A stretch of 63,969 nucleotides of DNA from Trileptium ribeirensis (GCA_030248225.1 JASANE010000504.1:1-63969); one strand, 5' to 3'; shown: positions 1 to 15,300, counted from the first letter of the stretch. Program-made: numbers and translations. The notes: generated by a model not told the origin, from the letters alone.

Positions 1-100
1 TATTTATTACTACTACATGCCAGAATAATCGGGAAGACTATTTTTTCAACAGATCCTGCAAGATCTGAATTAATAATAACATGCACATAATAAAATATAC

Positions 101-390
101 CTGGATCGCATTTCACGCAAAACATCCTTATGCTTGTTCACAATCTTTTTCAGCTCATTAATCTGAGATGCAACATGCCACGTTAGTCGTTCACATAAAA
201 ATTTAATCCCATACGGCCCAAGAAGTTCACAGAGTGATTTTAGTTCTGGAAAATCGGTATATTCCTGCGGATTGAAATGAAGCGATGATGATGGGTTATC
301 GATTGCCGGTTGTAGTATGAAAGACATCTGATGTGGTGAAAACAGGATTTGCCCCGAGCTAACACGGCGCAATAATACCTCCAGATACCA
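101..390 (-). CDS. NCKAP1: NCKAP1 exon 15 (last exon in window)
   Basis: Encodes residues ~801-896. The acceptor is ctatttcag before TGG TAT CTG, which gives [19 protein letters not shown], the conserved WYLETLLRQ segment of the family. The exon continues through [19 protein letters not shown] and ends MRS plus two bases before a gtatat donor (phase 2). The length of 290 bp fits the frame. The remaining C-terminal exons are outside the window. Confidence 0.95.
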
Positions 391-3300
391 CTGAAATAGG
401 TATTTAACGAAATCTATGATATATATGAACGTAACACATATAGAACGTCATCTGATGATATTATACTGACGTGCAATAAATATAAAAATCCAGAAAAAGA
501 TTTGCCAGAGCTAACTTAACAAACGTCATTTTCACATACATGGTTGAAAACGTGTTATGCAACAAAAGAAAATGGAAAGAATATATAAAATGCAATGGAC
601 CAAAACGGGAAAAACCATATAAAGCTAACAATATCACTGCAAAATACAGGTGATACTTCGGTTACGAATGTGACATCTCACGGGCGATAAACTATTTATC
701 ATAACTGCCAATATATGCAGTAATGGACAATATCCCATGTATTGTCAATACTCAACGAACAGCATACTGCACTGTGCAAAGAAAGCAGGGGTGCTCCAGG
801 AAACTGAAGGCACATTAAATGGCTACATCACAATTTTGGTACATTCTTAGATTTAGCGAAAAGTTGTATATACACTGGTGAAAATATTAAGATTGAAAAT
901 TACGCAGCTGGCCACATTTTCAAACAGAAAAACTATAAGACGTCTTATGGGCTGCAGAAATCAGTGCTAAAACAGATTTCTGCAACATACCTTTGTATAG
1001 CAAGTTGTAATCGTTTCTTCTCCGTGACAGTCTTGCGGCTGTGTTTGTTGCAGCAGAACTGCGTTGAAAATCCTAGTAATGTCAACGTGCACATAATTTT
1101 CAAGGGTCTGCAGGACGCTCATGAACGCGCGTACGCTTGAGAGCAGCTCAGACGGTTTCGCAATTTCCTGTCTCTGGGAATTATACATAACCATGCCTTT
1201 AACCTATAAAATTAAAACCATGTGCGTTATTATTAACAAACACCAAGCAATAATGGTAACAAATGAACAAGCCTCAAGGATGTATGAATCAAAATGTAAA
1301 GCCAACATACAGCGCAAAATTGTTATAAGCAGTGTACACTAACACAATACCGCCTAGGACATATATTGAAGTAAAGCGAGCAGAAACTCCTCCAATTGCA
1401 TGTAACCGCATAAAATTACCTATCTGTGCGCACCATAACTCATCGTGGGATAGTGGACTTTTGATGTTTATACGTTTGTTGATATTTAGCTTTCTCTTTG
1501 TGTAAAGCTAAATTCTGTGAACAAATATTTGAAATACCGATGCCGATTCACTGGCCGTAACCAAAACAATTTGGAAAAAAGGCAAATAGAAAAGTTTGAC
1601 TAAGGTTCGTACTTGCATTAAATGACCGATAGGCTTAACGGTTTAATTATAATGTTAAACGATTTGGAATAAAAATAGTTTATGCCTAAAACGGACACGT
1701 CTTGATACTACTGTGTGATACTACTGAAACTATAATACATTTTGTAACCGAAAACAGTAAATTTAACCAATTTTATATCCTTAGTTGTTGTACCTTGAAT
1801 AGGAGAATTTTGGCCGATAGGTTTTTCCTGTTGAATAACATGAAACAGTATTAGAGCGGTATGTACCCAATTGCCGAAAATTAATGTTTCCAACGTTTTA
1901 AAATTGCTCATAAACCTTATGGATGTTTGAACCTAAGTGCTGGTAAATATAGTAACTTTCAATGTTTTTGGTCGTTGGAGAATAACAGAATAAGTATCAA
2001 ACAAAATAGCGGGACTTAAGCTATTTCTGAGCTTCTTTTGATGACCATTTTTGGATGAGTGTAGAAAATTATTATGCAAGTTATTTTTGAATTTCATCTG
2101 ATATGGTTGAGCATGCATGATTATATAGGGTTTTGCAGTCACACAAAACTATAACTTCTGTTCAAATATATTCAGAATTTCTGTAGCAGCAGAGCATGCT
2201 TGCTAATTTCGTTTCTCATCGCTTTATCAGTTGTAGCAGGAATATATATTTATGATACTGTCAATGCAGTAAGCGTAGTGTTACGTATAGAATACAAATT
2301 TAAATGTTGACAAGGATATTATAAAACGCAGCGATTCATTTGGGCAACATTCCATTTTGCAAGCACGTTTTAGAATACATGGAAACGAGAAAATCTGTTA
2401 CAATAATAAACATAAACATTGTACATACGAAAACGATTCATTTTGGCTTCAAAAATGGTGTTTCAAACGTACATGGTTTCGTGAAATGACCCCAATAATC
2501 TATTTAAACACACCGTTTTATTAAATCGCGACTCTAAATGTTGCGTTAGGTATTCACGCGGCGCAAACGTGTGTTCCCAAACCGTTATACTCTGTGTGTA
2601 GTCGATCGCAGAGCACAACTCCGTAAGCGCCATGTGAAGTTTATCGAGAAGCATAATCGACTCTTCTCGGCTGCGACGATATGATTCTTCTCCGGGCAAT
2701 GCAATTGCAGGCCGAGGCGGGGCCACGCCCATTTTTGCACTCCGTTTCTCGGATTTCCGAGTTTGCTCCATGGTTTCGGCAAGCAGACGGGCACAATTTT
2801 TTGGCAATAACTAAAATGCACACCATGTTCTTTGAAAAAAATGATCAGGTAAGCTGATTGGGCCAATGTAACCTTTAGGGGCGGAAATGAAATGCATGCT
2901 ATGCCGTTCTCGATATACCAAGACTAAGTGTTAGCCTTTGCTAAGGATTCTATATTAGCCATGTACTAAGCCTAAGTCTAAATCGGGGGCTCCCGTCCCC
3001 CGAACCCCCACTCTCAGCTGTTTTTTTCTAACGTTATAACCTCTGGCCCCTATAGGTGACATGGGCCGCAGATTGGATGAATTTTCACATACATATCAGA
3101 ATATTTCGTTAAATATAGCCTGCATAGACAGAAAACAATGTCCGAAATAATTACTCACACAAATGCGGCAGCCCCGCCACAAATACCTGTAAAATTGTTT
3201 TGCTATCTCAAATCGCAGATCCAAACTATTGCAACAATAAGAATTCAATTATTTGAAAAATTTAGAAAACAGACAAAAAATTGAATAGAATCATGACGCT

Positions 3301-6300
3301 TAGCTATATAATAAAACAATTATTTATTAACATCCTCAAGATAAGGTTCAGAAACGAATGGAAATTCGTTTGTACCGTTGGTGTCGCACCTTCTTTTTAC
3401 TACTTTGTAAATACAGTTGTACACCGAATGCTAGATTGGATCTACACATTTTAGCGCTTGTTGAATCCGATAACAGTGGTTATAGTTGCGTTGTCTGCAC
3501 AAGTAGGGCAAGCGTGATGGCATAACATCAAATATGACACGTCAAAATCATAATTTTTCCATTGCTGTTAATTATAAATTATAAAAGTTTTCATTTTTTG
3601 GTCATTAGAGGAAGTAACAAAATAACCCTATGCTTTTGATATGTGTGGAAATAGTCGCAGCGTTGTCCTTCAGGTACTGATTGATACATTATATGGTTCT
3701 GAAGTTTGCACTGGGATCAGAAGTTCAATTTGAAACTCCAAAAAAGTCACTGAGCACAAATTAGCCGAAACTCGTCCTATTGTCTACCGCTGCAAGAGTA
3801 ACCAGTGATGATTATGTTTATACGCTAACGAGAGTGAAGAATGTTTAACTACTGGCATAGTTCAACACTAAAACCTGAACTGTTTAGTTTTATGATTTTA
3901 CAACAAATTTTGCAATTTAATATGCACAACACGTCGCAAAGCAAAATAAATTCAAACAATGAGCAAAAAGCAAACAAAGCTCTCCAAATTGGGGGGCTAG
4001 CAATTTTCGGTTCCCTCTGGTTCAGAACAGGTACCCCCGATTCATGCCCCCTCGCAAAATTTTGAGCTTCCCCCGGTTCACCGCCCCTTGGAAATTTTTT
4101 TTTGTTTCCAATCGGTCCAAAGTACATAAAATTTGATCAAAATCTGTACTAAAATTCCGTTCTGAAGCCAAAAATTTCGCAAATTTTGTCAAAATTTGCT
4201 TCAAAATCGCTTTTTCTCTCCATCAAAATTGTTAACCGTTTTTCTTGACAAAATGCCCCCTGGCAAAATCGGGCGCCACCTATTCGGAACCAGGGGCCCT
4301 GGTTCATGCCCCCAGGCAAAATTTTCAGCGAATGGAGAGCCCAGTTTGGGAGGAAAAATTTTGCTTAAAGCAACAAAATAAAAGTTGTTCACTTAACATA
4401 ACAATAATATGGGCTCTCAAACTTTGAAGGGTGAGGGCCACTGGCACTCACTGCTCCATCTGGCAAAAACAGTGTTCCACGATTCCTACTTGGTTAATTT
4501 TTAATCTCCTGTACAACACCTTTAGCTGCTACAAAACTTGGCAAATTTTTTGACAAAAATCATTTTCTGTAGGTGAAAACTAAACTGAATTGCTGGTAAA
4601 AAATTTCCGAAAAACTGTTTTTAAACTCAACAAGCTTAACCTTTCTACAACCTTTTGAAGGCTATTACTGTTAGTGTTTTTGTTAAAAATACTGAATTTT
4701 GAAAATTTTTTGGTACCAAACTAACAATATTTTCTAGAAAACAACGACGTGCCTTTGTTTAAAAAGCTAGCCTCCTGACAATATTTTAAACAAATGAAGA
4801 AAATCGAAAAGTATGCATTAAATCAAGACCATGGCTTATTCGCTTATGTATTAATATTACTGCTACAGCTATATACAGCTCTATATTCTAGAGCTATAAT
4901 TTTCTATTCATGGAACACACCTTTACTACACTATACTGACATTTATATAACATCATACTCACAAGACTCAAGCTTACTTTGTCCGACATAAGACAATGCT
5001 GTTCAGCAATGTTCGTAAGAACGTTCTTCGTTTCTTTTGCCATGTCATCAAGAAATAGATTTGTCAAAGTTAAAGACCGCTCGCCTATATGCTGGCGTTC
5101 CTAAAAACAATAAAATGCAAAACTTTGGTTCCAAAATTTAAATGAGTGTGTAAAATATAACCTGCGATAAGCTGAATAATATTTAAGACGCCTACATACC
5201 TACGTTTAATACCTGCGTATGATTTCTTCTATTTCTGTATTAGCGGCAATTGAATTCTGATTGAGGGGGTGAAACGATCGAAGCGAACAATTCTCACTGG
5301 CCCGAGTGGCAAATTTAGACGGTGTGGGTTTCAGGGTTTTTGGGGTGACACGCATAACTCAACTTTGGAAAGGTGGATTGACTCGCGCTATACATCTTTT
5401 AAGCTAGAAATCTCTATGTGCTCGCAGTGGGAGGGTTCCCCCCACTCTCCAAATCCCCCAAGTTGGTGAGATTTCCCCCATGTCCGCCCTCCACATTCGG
5501 CCGAAACTCTCCTCATGCCAAAAATTTTTTTATGTCTCAAAATCTATGTATTTTGTTTGCAAGTTGTTTTTAAACATTAATGACCACTATTTAAAATTTT
5601 AAAATATCGTTTTTTAGCTTGCAAATACATTCACGGTAGTAAAAATACACGAAAATATGGAAATATTTAGTATTTTTCAGCAAAATTTATCCCCCACTTT
5701 TAATTTTCCCCTGAGAATGAACATGCCCCCCAAAGTTTCCCCCTCCCCACTTTTCGGAGGGCTGTGGACAGGCCAGATTTGTGCCCTTTAGTTAGGTGCC
5801 AAGACCGATTCCATCATCTTGCCACGAAAACGGGCCAAATGGGCTCTGGTGGGGTCCGATGGGCCCAAAAACCACTTTACTTATTATATATCAGTCAAAT
5901 TGGGATCATTCCGTAGAGAAAAAAGTCTTTATAAATCTATACATTGCTTTGCTACTCAGTTCTCTCTTAGAAGGCAGGATTTGGGATAAACAGATGTTCT
6001 GAAATGGGCCCATGAGACCCAAAATACACGAAAATGGTAGTACCTCTGCAACTGGTCGAGCTACATATGTTAGTGTGTTTGACCTAATTTTGTAAAGCAA
6101 TTTATCCTCTAGCTACAAAATGATCTATGCATGTCTCCAAATTACATATTCAACACTCAGAATTTACCAGTTCTGCAAAAAGACACGCAACTAGTATATA
6201 TAAGCTGAAGAGTTAACAAAAAAGTATCTTTTACATCAACTTTTATTATACAAAACTCATGGGAAACTTTCAATGCCGGGTTTGATAAAATTCTAATTGT

Positions 6301-9300
6301 TTATAGAGTCCGATTTTTATTGCATCGATTATAATAACAGCTACAAAACTTACTGCTCATTAGTCCTCTAAACCACCAAAGTCCCCAAATTCTAAAGATC
6401 GCAACGTTTGAATTTTTACAGCCATAAAATCGAACTTAACCTATATAAACGACTAAACTTTGGTGTTTATGCGATCTAAATCACTACACATCAAAATTTC
6501 TAATGCACGGACGGTCAAAAAATATTATACAAACTATCAAAGTAGCGCAACAGGGTAAATACTTCGTCAATTCGCATATTAAAAATATCAAGTATATGCA
6601 CAAGGTTAAAATCAAATGGTGGGGAATCACAAACATCTGTGGTTGATTTGTTTTTAGCTTACCTGTTGGTAGCCGAGTCGCCTAGCGAATACAGGGTTTT
6701 TGACAACATTTATCGTGTTTGCCACACATTTGTAATATGGAATTTGCCGCGTTAGTTATATACTGGCTTTCCCGGGAAAAGGGGTTTGTTGTCAAACGGC
6801 CCCTTAGATATTTCGATCTCCCCCAAGAGCCCTCAATTCAGATCCTCGGGTACTTTTCTGCTCGACTAAAAAATAAGCCAATTTTTCTCTGTGAGGCAAA
6901 AAATATGCCCGTTTTCGTATATACCTAAAACCATTATGTTTTTGCCCTGCGTGGCTAAAACACTAAAATTACCGCCAATGTCGATAGGTTTCAGCGAAAC
7001 TTAGGCTTTTCAGGCCTCTGAAGCTAGGGGTCAGAGGGAGGAGACCGTAACCAGGGGTCAAGCCCCTGTGTCTTCAGCAAGTAACGAAGATTTTAACCAA
7101 AATTTTGATAAACTTACAAAAATTCAGCTGACTTATAGCGAAAATTAATGTATATTCGCCTAATTTTAGCAAAAGTAAAAAAATTACAAAAATTGAGAAC
7201 TAATTTTGAAATAATCGAGGAAAATTGGCAAAAACGGAAGAAGCGAAAATTGTGGTGGTTTAGTGGTCAGGAAGGCATCTCTCAGGGGAGTCACCCTCTT
7301 GCTCCTATAAACAAGTAACTCGCAAACGAGGTTGAAACGGATCGAGCGTGGTTTCATTTTTAAGTTATCATTTTGTTTAATTGCCTGTAACAGGCTGTCT
7401 TTGATGTATATACAATCCTAAAATGTCTTGAACCATGAATCCACTGAAAATTGAAATACGAGAACCTCGTCGACTCTAAACCAATCGAAAACAACTGACA
7501 ACTCAACAGGTATTTATGCTGATCTCTAGATAACCAAATCATTGTATTCATCATACCGAAAAATCTCTGTATAAACTATTTTTGATGATATATATCAAAC
7601 TATTGAAAACATACGTAATATTTTCTGGAAATCGGGTTCATTGACCCTAATACCAATTAAAACGTTTGACAGGGCATAAGGTACTCGAGGTACTACATAA
7701 GGGACTAATATTCAAACCATCCTATTCAGCATACCGGAAAACCCATAGAGACAATTCTTGACCTGTGTGCTATACCACACCAAATAATACAAGACGGACT
7801 ATATTCTGAAAATTGGGTTCACTGACCCCAACCCCGTTAAAAAGCAAGAAAATGCTTGAAATATGCACGCCGGGTTCAAGATGGCAAACCAATATATTCA
7901 GCGTTGAAACAAACCTATATATACCATTCTGACACCTTGCACGCAATACATAAACAAATAAATGAAAAAGGACTACATTTCGAAAATCGCATTCGTCGAC
8001 CGTAAAATACCAGAAACCGCATGAAAAGGTATAGCAAATTAGACTCTAGATAGCAAAGTCACCGTATCCAGCGTGCCTGATATCCTAATAGGCATTCATT
8101 GAAAGTCAAAATCATGCAATAACATACCGCTAATTGAAAAATCGCTATTTCTGGCCAATGGTCGACGAACAATATTCGGCCACAGAGGCCCAGGGAGTGC
8201 TCCCACTAAAAACTATTGGTCAGCAAAGTTGTAGATCTCGATCAGCTGATTCTGAATGTTTCTATTTTTCGATACGAAGTCCATGTCGTGAGATATGGGC
8301 TGCGAACAATGGTGCTCGTAAAGGAAAGATTTTGCAAATAACCCCTAAAAACCTGTTTTGCCACTGTGCCTCAGAAGATAAGGTCGGAGCTATTCGCGTT
8401 CATCTTCCTCGTTACTTTTGCTATCGAACAAAAAATTTATCGAAATCCAGCCATCCGATGATGAGTTATGAATGGCTGAATCAGGGAAACAGAAATTTTA
8501 ACGATTTCCCCCTACCACCTTCAGTGGAAACTCCGTTTCAAAAAGTATATAAATCCGGCCGAAATAATAGGACTGTGTATTATTGTTGTATATTTACTGC
8601 TAATCGGATATTTATTGGATTGCCTCATTTACCAGCCTCCCCCAGTTCAGCTGGGGGTCCCCTGTTCCACCAATTCGAAACCGCATTCCTCGCGCCCTGT
8701 ATTAAGCGTGCTCGAAAACCTATGTAAAAATGGCGTGACGCTCGTACCACAAGATAACATGTCAGTAACACTAGCAAAAAGATGGTGTTATGTGAACCTA
8801 TGTAAAAATATGGTCGACGTACAATATTTGGACCCGTAACGACACAGGGAGTCGCCGGGCAAAAAAGTTTGTAAGGCAAAGTTGTAGCTCTTGATGAGTT
8901 GATTTCGGCGTTTGGTCCACGCTTTTGCTATGAAGCCTATATCTCCAGATTTAGGTCGTGAAAGATACATACTCGGGTGACCAAATTTCACAAAGTATAA
9001 AAATTGGCCTCTTTGGGAAACCATTTTGACCTGGAGGACGTGGTCGACGGGCTTAGCGTCTACTGAAAGGGCACAAATAGATTGTACTAAACTTTAGACC
9101 AACAATTTGTGAATATCCATCTGTCAGAGGATTAGTCATGATATCCAAAGATCTACAAATTAAATTTTTTTACCATTTTTGCCGCAAAGAAAGCTACAGG
9201 TGGAAACTCTGCTCGCTTCACTGTTTCGGTTCCAAATATATAGATGTTGAAAGCTAGTGCTCTCTGAAATATATGCAACACGTAGACAGCACAAAGTCTA

Positions 9301-12300
9301 CCACAGAGATGGAAGTGGGGCAGAAAAGATTACAAAGCTAAAAATCTATGGCGCCATTTGGACCCGGAAAATGTGGTCGGCGGGTTTGGCGTCTAATGAA
9401 AGGGCACTAATAGAATGTATAAAAGTTTAGATAAATAAAATATTTTGTGAAGATTCATCCATCAGGCAATTAGTTACGATCTCCAAACACCAACAAATTG
9501 TTTTATGATTTTTGCCGCTAGCTATAGGTGCAAACACTGCTCGCTTCGCTAGCTCCGTTTCAAAAATATAAAATATTGGAAACTAGTGCTCTTTGTAATA
9601 TAATAATACTAATAAGTATAGACTTCAACAAGTTCGATCAAAAATAAATTAATAATATGAAAGAGCGGCCAAAATGCTTCTAAGATAAGATCTAATAGTT
9701 AATAAGATAAGATTCATCAAATCCTCACATCCCACAACAAGCGCTCACCTCTGGACATAAATCGTGCAGTGAATCAGTCAACTGAGCACAAATAAGCGGA
9801 AACGCCGGCAGATACCGAGCTTGCGAGGGGAGTTCGAGACACTGACTGAACCATCGTTCGAACAGGCCGGCGTGAAAACAACACATCCACAGGCTCGACG
9901 TTTCGCCCAGCATTCCGTCGATATCGTCGATCATTCGTGTATGAAAAACAAGTGTGTTCATTTGATAGGCTAATTTTCGGTTTTCGGACAGAAATAGTCC
10001 GCCGGATCGGCCGCATGACATATAAGTCTTAAAGCAGATAACACGAACAACTATTATTTGATTCCTATGATGAATACGACACACATCAAACCAAGTAATG
10101 CAGACAACATGTTTCAACACTTCCCTAAGCTGAAAACATTGTATATCTAAGGTTTTACCACGCTATAAATATTTTAATCACACGTTATTGATGATGCTTA
10201 AAGTCAACTACTTTAGTGTTTTAAGACTGTGTTTTAAGTGCCAGCAAATCGGTTTGCAGAAAGAATAAACATTAGAAACTTATACTAAAAGTTGAGTTTC
10301 TTAAATTGCACCAGACTGAAATTGATTTTATTACCTTCCATGTGAAAGTAAATCATTTGCACTAAATTGAAATTAACAAAGATCACCTGAACTATGGTTG
10401 TGCTAAAATGAATTTATGTTGCGCCAAGATTAAGACTATTGCTTAAATAGTTTACTATTAATTGAATGTTTACAACTAACCTAGCTTCGTTAGTTTATGC
10501 ATAAATTAACTGAATGCGTTTACGTCTAAGCAAAAATATTTATATTCCGACAACACCCAATTTCATTATTGCTCGTTCACAGAATAATGCGTCCATCCAC
10601 TCGAAAATTTTTGATACATACGACATGTCGTATGTAACAGAGTTACGCGCAACATATCATATGTACCTATGTTACATACGACATGTCGTATGTACCTAGT
10701 TGTTGTTGTTGTTTCATGTACCCCTCCAGTTTGATATTGTGCGTCATTCACAATGAGATGTGTGCACGTTCGGCAAACGGTTACGCATATGACCGCGGTT
10801 CTTGCAAAGCCGATCTGCAAAGCCGACGCCGTGGTAGAAACTACGTATGCTGTTGCCAAATCGAGCAGCATGTTAAACTTATATTCGCATCATGTAGCAT
10901 AAGTGTAACAGATCCATACTGGATCGTTACGAGGTAGATTAATCCTGGCCATAGCCCCAGGGCCAACATTTAATAGAATGCCCAATAATCCTGGCCACAG
11001 TGTAATGGCCAAGTTTTTGAATTTAGTTACGGATGTCTTCCGACTTAGAACCCAAACGGATAGGACTTGTTGTGACCCTGCGTACTTGAATCTATGTATA
11101 TATATCTACATTACCATTACCATTGTTATCGTTGTACCGTATCATGTTCATTGGCCATAAAGGTCCTTTATAATGTATTTGATTTGTATAATCAGGATCA
11201 TATTGAATATCTGTGTACCATTGGAATCGTTGTTTGTGCTCATAGGTATTTATGGGTGGAGGTATACGATTTGGGCTCCGGCCCATAATTCCGGAACCGT
11301 TGGGAAATCATCGATTTAGTACTTTACATTCCTGATAGGAAATTTCACGGTCTTTCTAATGAGACCGGTCTAATGGAAATCCGATCAGGATCCACGGACT
11401 TATTAGCAAATAACCAGGTACGTATAGCGGATAAATCACATTTAATTAAATAACTTAACGAGTATTCGACACAAATAAGTATACAGGACATCGTTGTATT
11501 CCCTAGAACTGGCCTTTTCATTTGAGCCCGAACCGGAACCGCCGTGTCCACTTTTGCTTACACTTAATCGTGAAAATCGTAGAAATTGTTCCCCGACAGA
11601 CGTGTGACACGTCATTAGATTCCTCTCAATAAACCCGGCACAAATATGTTCCCCTCACCCCACAAAACTATAACCCGAACCCGCGGAAGCCGCCTCAAAC
11701 ACTCTAATTTATAAAATTTACGATGGGCTCGCCCGAGGCCATTTACTGTCCGAAAATGGACCAGTTACATATCAGAATAATCGGACGGACACAGTGAGCC
11801 CGAATCCGAGACTCCTTTGGCACTCTGGCCATCACTAGGGAATGGCACCCTCTTTTTCCCCCATTGCCCCTTGTGTGCTTACTTAAGTTGCGTCTCTTCT
11901 GCACTGATGCTGATCCCCAAGCATTTGAGCATACACGCTTGTATACTTTTCCATATTAAATTATATTCGCACTAAGTCAACAATCAAATTGATGTTAAAT
12001 CGGTATAAAAGTGGCTTTTAGTAGTCCATCAGCCACTGTGTTGGTGCTTCATAGCAGCTACATTAAGCTGGCTCTTCCTTGAGTAAACAAAGTGGAACTT
12101 CGAAATTAATGGCAAACTTTATATAAAGTTTGACCTCAGCTAATGTGTAGTTCCAGAGATTTAATATTAAAGTCTCTTATCAGTAAATAAGTATCAGCTT
12201 CAAACGAGTTTAATATTAATTTTGAAATTTATTTCATAGCTGTCAGGACGAAGTCTCAGCATCGTTAACCAAACAAGCGTGACCTTGAATTTGATATAAT

Positions 12301-15300
12301 GCTCTAATTAAAGGTGGTAGTTTAGTGTGGAGTTGGTAGCTTATAATACAAAGTTTAAATTCATAAATTGCCGTTTTATACAGAAGTTTCTAGAAGGTCC
12401 AGTATTATATTTAGAAAAGTTTCATATAAAGTTAATATTGAGAGGGTAATAAATTATTTTAATTATATAGAAATTGGACATTAAAATGGTGCAAATTTGA
12501 TCGAATTTGAAGCTGATAAGAGCGTTTGCTCTTCAGCTTAAATTTTCGGGTCAAATCGTCACAAAAGTGCTGACCAAGCACTTCTAAAGATTCGACAAAT
12601 CAAACTCAAACTTTTGAAAATGACACTATTTAAGCAGAGCCGCACGAGCTCTGCAGCGTTCAGTCTGACTTCGGCAGCGCAGAGTACGGTCGTTTTGCAG
12701 ACCGGCTGTCGCTTATTCTTTTACTTACGGTCTTGCTTTAAGTTTACTGCTTTTACTTGGCTTTCGTTCTGGTCGTGCGGATGGATGGATGGGCGATGGT
12801 TGTCGAACAAAAGAGTATCCGATTATGTAAATTTAGACAGGGAGGCTTAGATTAAGGACCTAGTGCTACTGACATCAGTTAGAATAAGCCCGAAGAGTAT
12901 TTAAGATTTAGTAGAAGTGAGATTTCGTGCCTATTAGAAGTAACATTAAGCCTCCATGGACTCCCTGTCCATACTCTTGTCTACATGATAGTCTAGCCCG
13001 CCCTAGCTCGTCCCGCAGACCCGTAGCCATAGTTGGCCACTCACACGATTTAGTGGAAAAGTCGAAGTCACACTGAACTTCCCTTGGTCGTTGAGTTAAG
13101 GCATAAATAAACGCGTTACTTGCGTATCGATATGTTTTTACATGATTTCCTGAGTCGAGTTAGGAAACAGATATCATCCCTGAGCTGACCGAGTTTAAAT
13201 AAACGAATTTTTGGTTGAATATTAGCAATGGAACTCTCTATCATCCTTGGCCATGTTACTCGTATTAAGTGTTAATAAGCAATTTTATTCACAATTTTAG
13301 TTAGGTTACAATTTCTTTGAACACGAATTTGTCCGTATACCTTGGTATTTTGATAGTTGGAAACCCAGGACAAATTACTTGTTGTAAGATAAAATTACCT
13401 CAGGAACTTTGCCGAGATTTTATTAGGATGTTAATAATGCTCTAGATACCTAAATTGAGCTGAGAATTTTTATCGAACTGCAATTAGGTGCACCGACTCA
13501 ACGCCCTGTGCGTTAGACGGTTCACTTTGAGTAAAAATTTAGTATACCTCAAGCATTGCTACAGGGATTTGGCTGAAATTCTTCCCGGATCCCAGCTAGC
13601 GATTGAGCGCATAAAATTTTCAAATGTCCCATTGGAATCACAAACCCGACGACCCTGAAGGGGCTTGCCCCCACCGAACGCGCAGATTTGAAATATTTCA
13701 ATATTCTCTCCAGGAATTTCGCTGAAACCTTCGCAAGAGGGCCTGCCCTGAATCCTACTTTAAATCTCAACAATATCGAGTCGGAATGACAAACCCGACG
13801 ACCCGACAGGAGTTCGCCCCTACCTAAAATTTCAATTGTTAATATCTCAAAATTCCTTCCAGGAATTTTGGCAATTTTTACTCTACAAATACAGGCCCGT
13901 TACGCCTTTCATTTGCAACCCTTCAAATATAGTTATGAAAATCATGGACCCGGGCAGCGCAAACGCCGCTCAGGGTCGACACAAATTCCATAGATTTTCA
14001 TTACTTTTACAACTAAGTTTTGGTCTTGCTTTTGCATGTATTTTCGTCAGTCAAAGGAAAATATTAATTTTCCTAGTGTTGATACCTCGCATTGTGAGTG
14101 TCAATAGTGTTGTATTTCGAAGTCATCGATGTCGGTAGACGCGATATCGGGTCTACCGGGCCAAGGCCCGACGGACCAATTTTTGTGAGGACCGTTGACC
14201 CGGTCCTATTAAATTGAAAGCTTTCCTGCTAGATCTGCAAAGCCGACGCCGTGGTAGAAACTACGTATGCTGCTGCCAAATCGAGCAGCATCTTAAACTT
14301 ATATTCTCGTCATGTAGCATACGTGTAACAGATCCATACTGGATCGTTACGAGGTAGATTAATCCTGGCCATAGCCCCATGGCCGACATTTAATACAATG
14401 CCAAATAATCCTGGCCACAGTGTAATGGCCAACTTTTTGAATTTAGTTCCGGATGTCTTCCGACTTAGAATTCCCGACGTGGAATGACCCAAACGGATAC
14501 AAAAAACCCGCATCAATATACCCACCTATATAAGGATATTAACCAACTTATGATCTTTTCGCCCAAGTGAAAATGTAAGTCGATATCCCCATATATACGA
14601 ACTGACCGCAAGGACTTGTTGTCACCCTATTTACAGACAATATATACGTGTCACAAATTATGAATCGTTACGCACATCAACCTCGCTACAAACCAGAAAT
14701 TTTCGTCATATTTCGGCCTGCACCGCCGACAGTTTTTGTGATCAGAAGGGGTATCGTCATTATTATTTCAGGAATGAATAACCGTTGAAGTATTAGTACC
14801 ATTGTAGATTGATTGTAGTGCCATAAAGGCACCCATTGGTATATTTATCTTGTATAATATTGCTACAATCATATTGTTGTTGGCCATAAAGATCTCCATA
14901 GGCGTACTTGAATCTATATATGTATATATCTATATTATCATTACCATTGTTATCGTTGTACCGTATCATGTTCATTGGTCACAAAGGTCCTTTATAATGT
15001 ATTTGATTTGTATAACCAGGATTATATTGAATATCTGTGTACCATTGGAATCGTTGTTTGTGCTCATAGGTATTTATAGGTGGAGGTATACGATTTGGCA
15101 GCCTGGTTACCGTCGTATATTCCAGTTGTATCCATTATTAAATGCGTATAATTGAATTTGTTTCTATACAACCGTTTACCTATGATTGTTGTACCATATT
15201 CACACCGTTCTTTAGTGTTGATCAAGGCCATAAAGGTCCACATTTTGATGTCATTTTACCGTATATTTTATTGATGTTTCATTGATTATGGTTATGCTCC

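Larger units (their letters stand above)
5101..9748 (-). other. NCKAP1 intron 11
   Basis: 4.6-kb phase-0 intron. From 7333 to about 9620 it is filled by repeat R3 and the related Q repeats. Between 5101 and 7330 it is unique-looking AT-rich sequence with short G/C-rich patches near 5430-5480, 5690-5760 and 7010-7075. No gene was recognised there. Confidence 0.75.

Noticed and set aside
8134..8727. 197-codon plus-strand open frame
   Set aside because: It overlaps R3 and runs across its right end into other sequence, resembles no protein, and the equivalent frame is not kept in R1 or R2.
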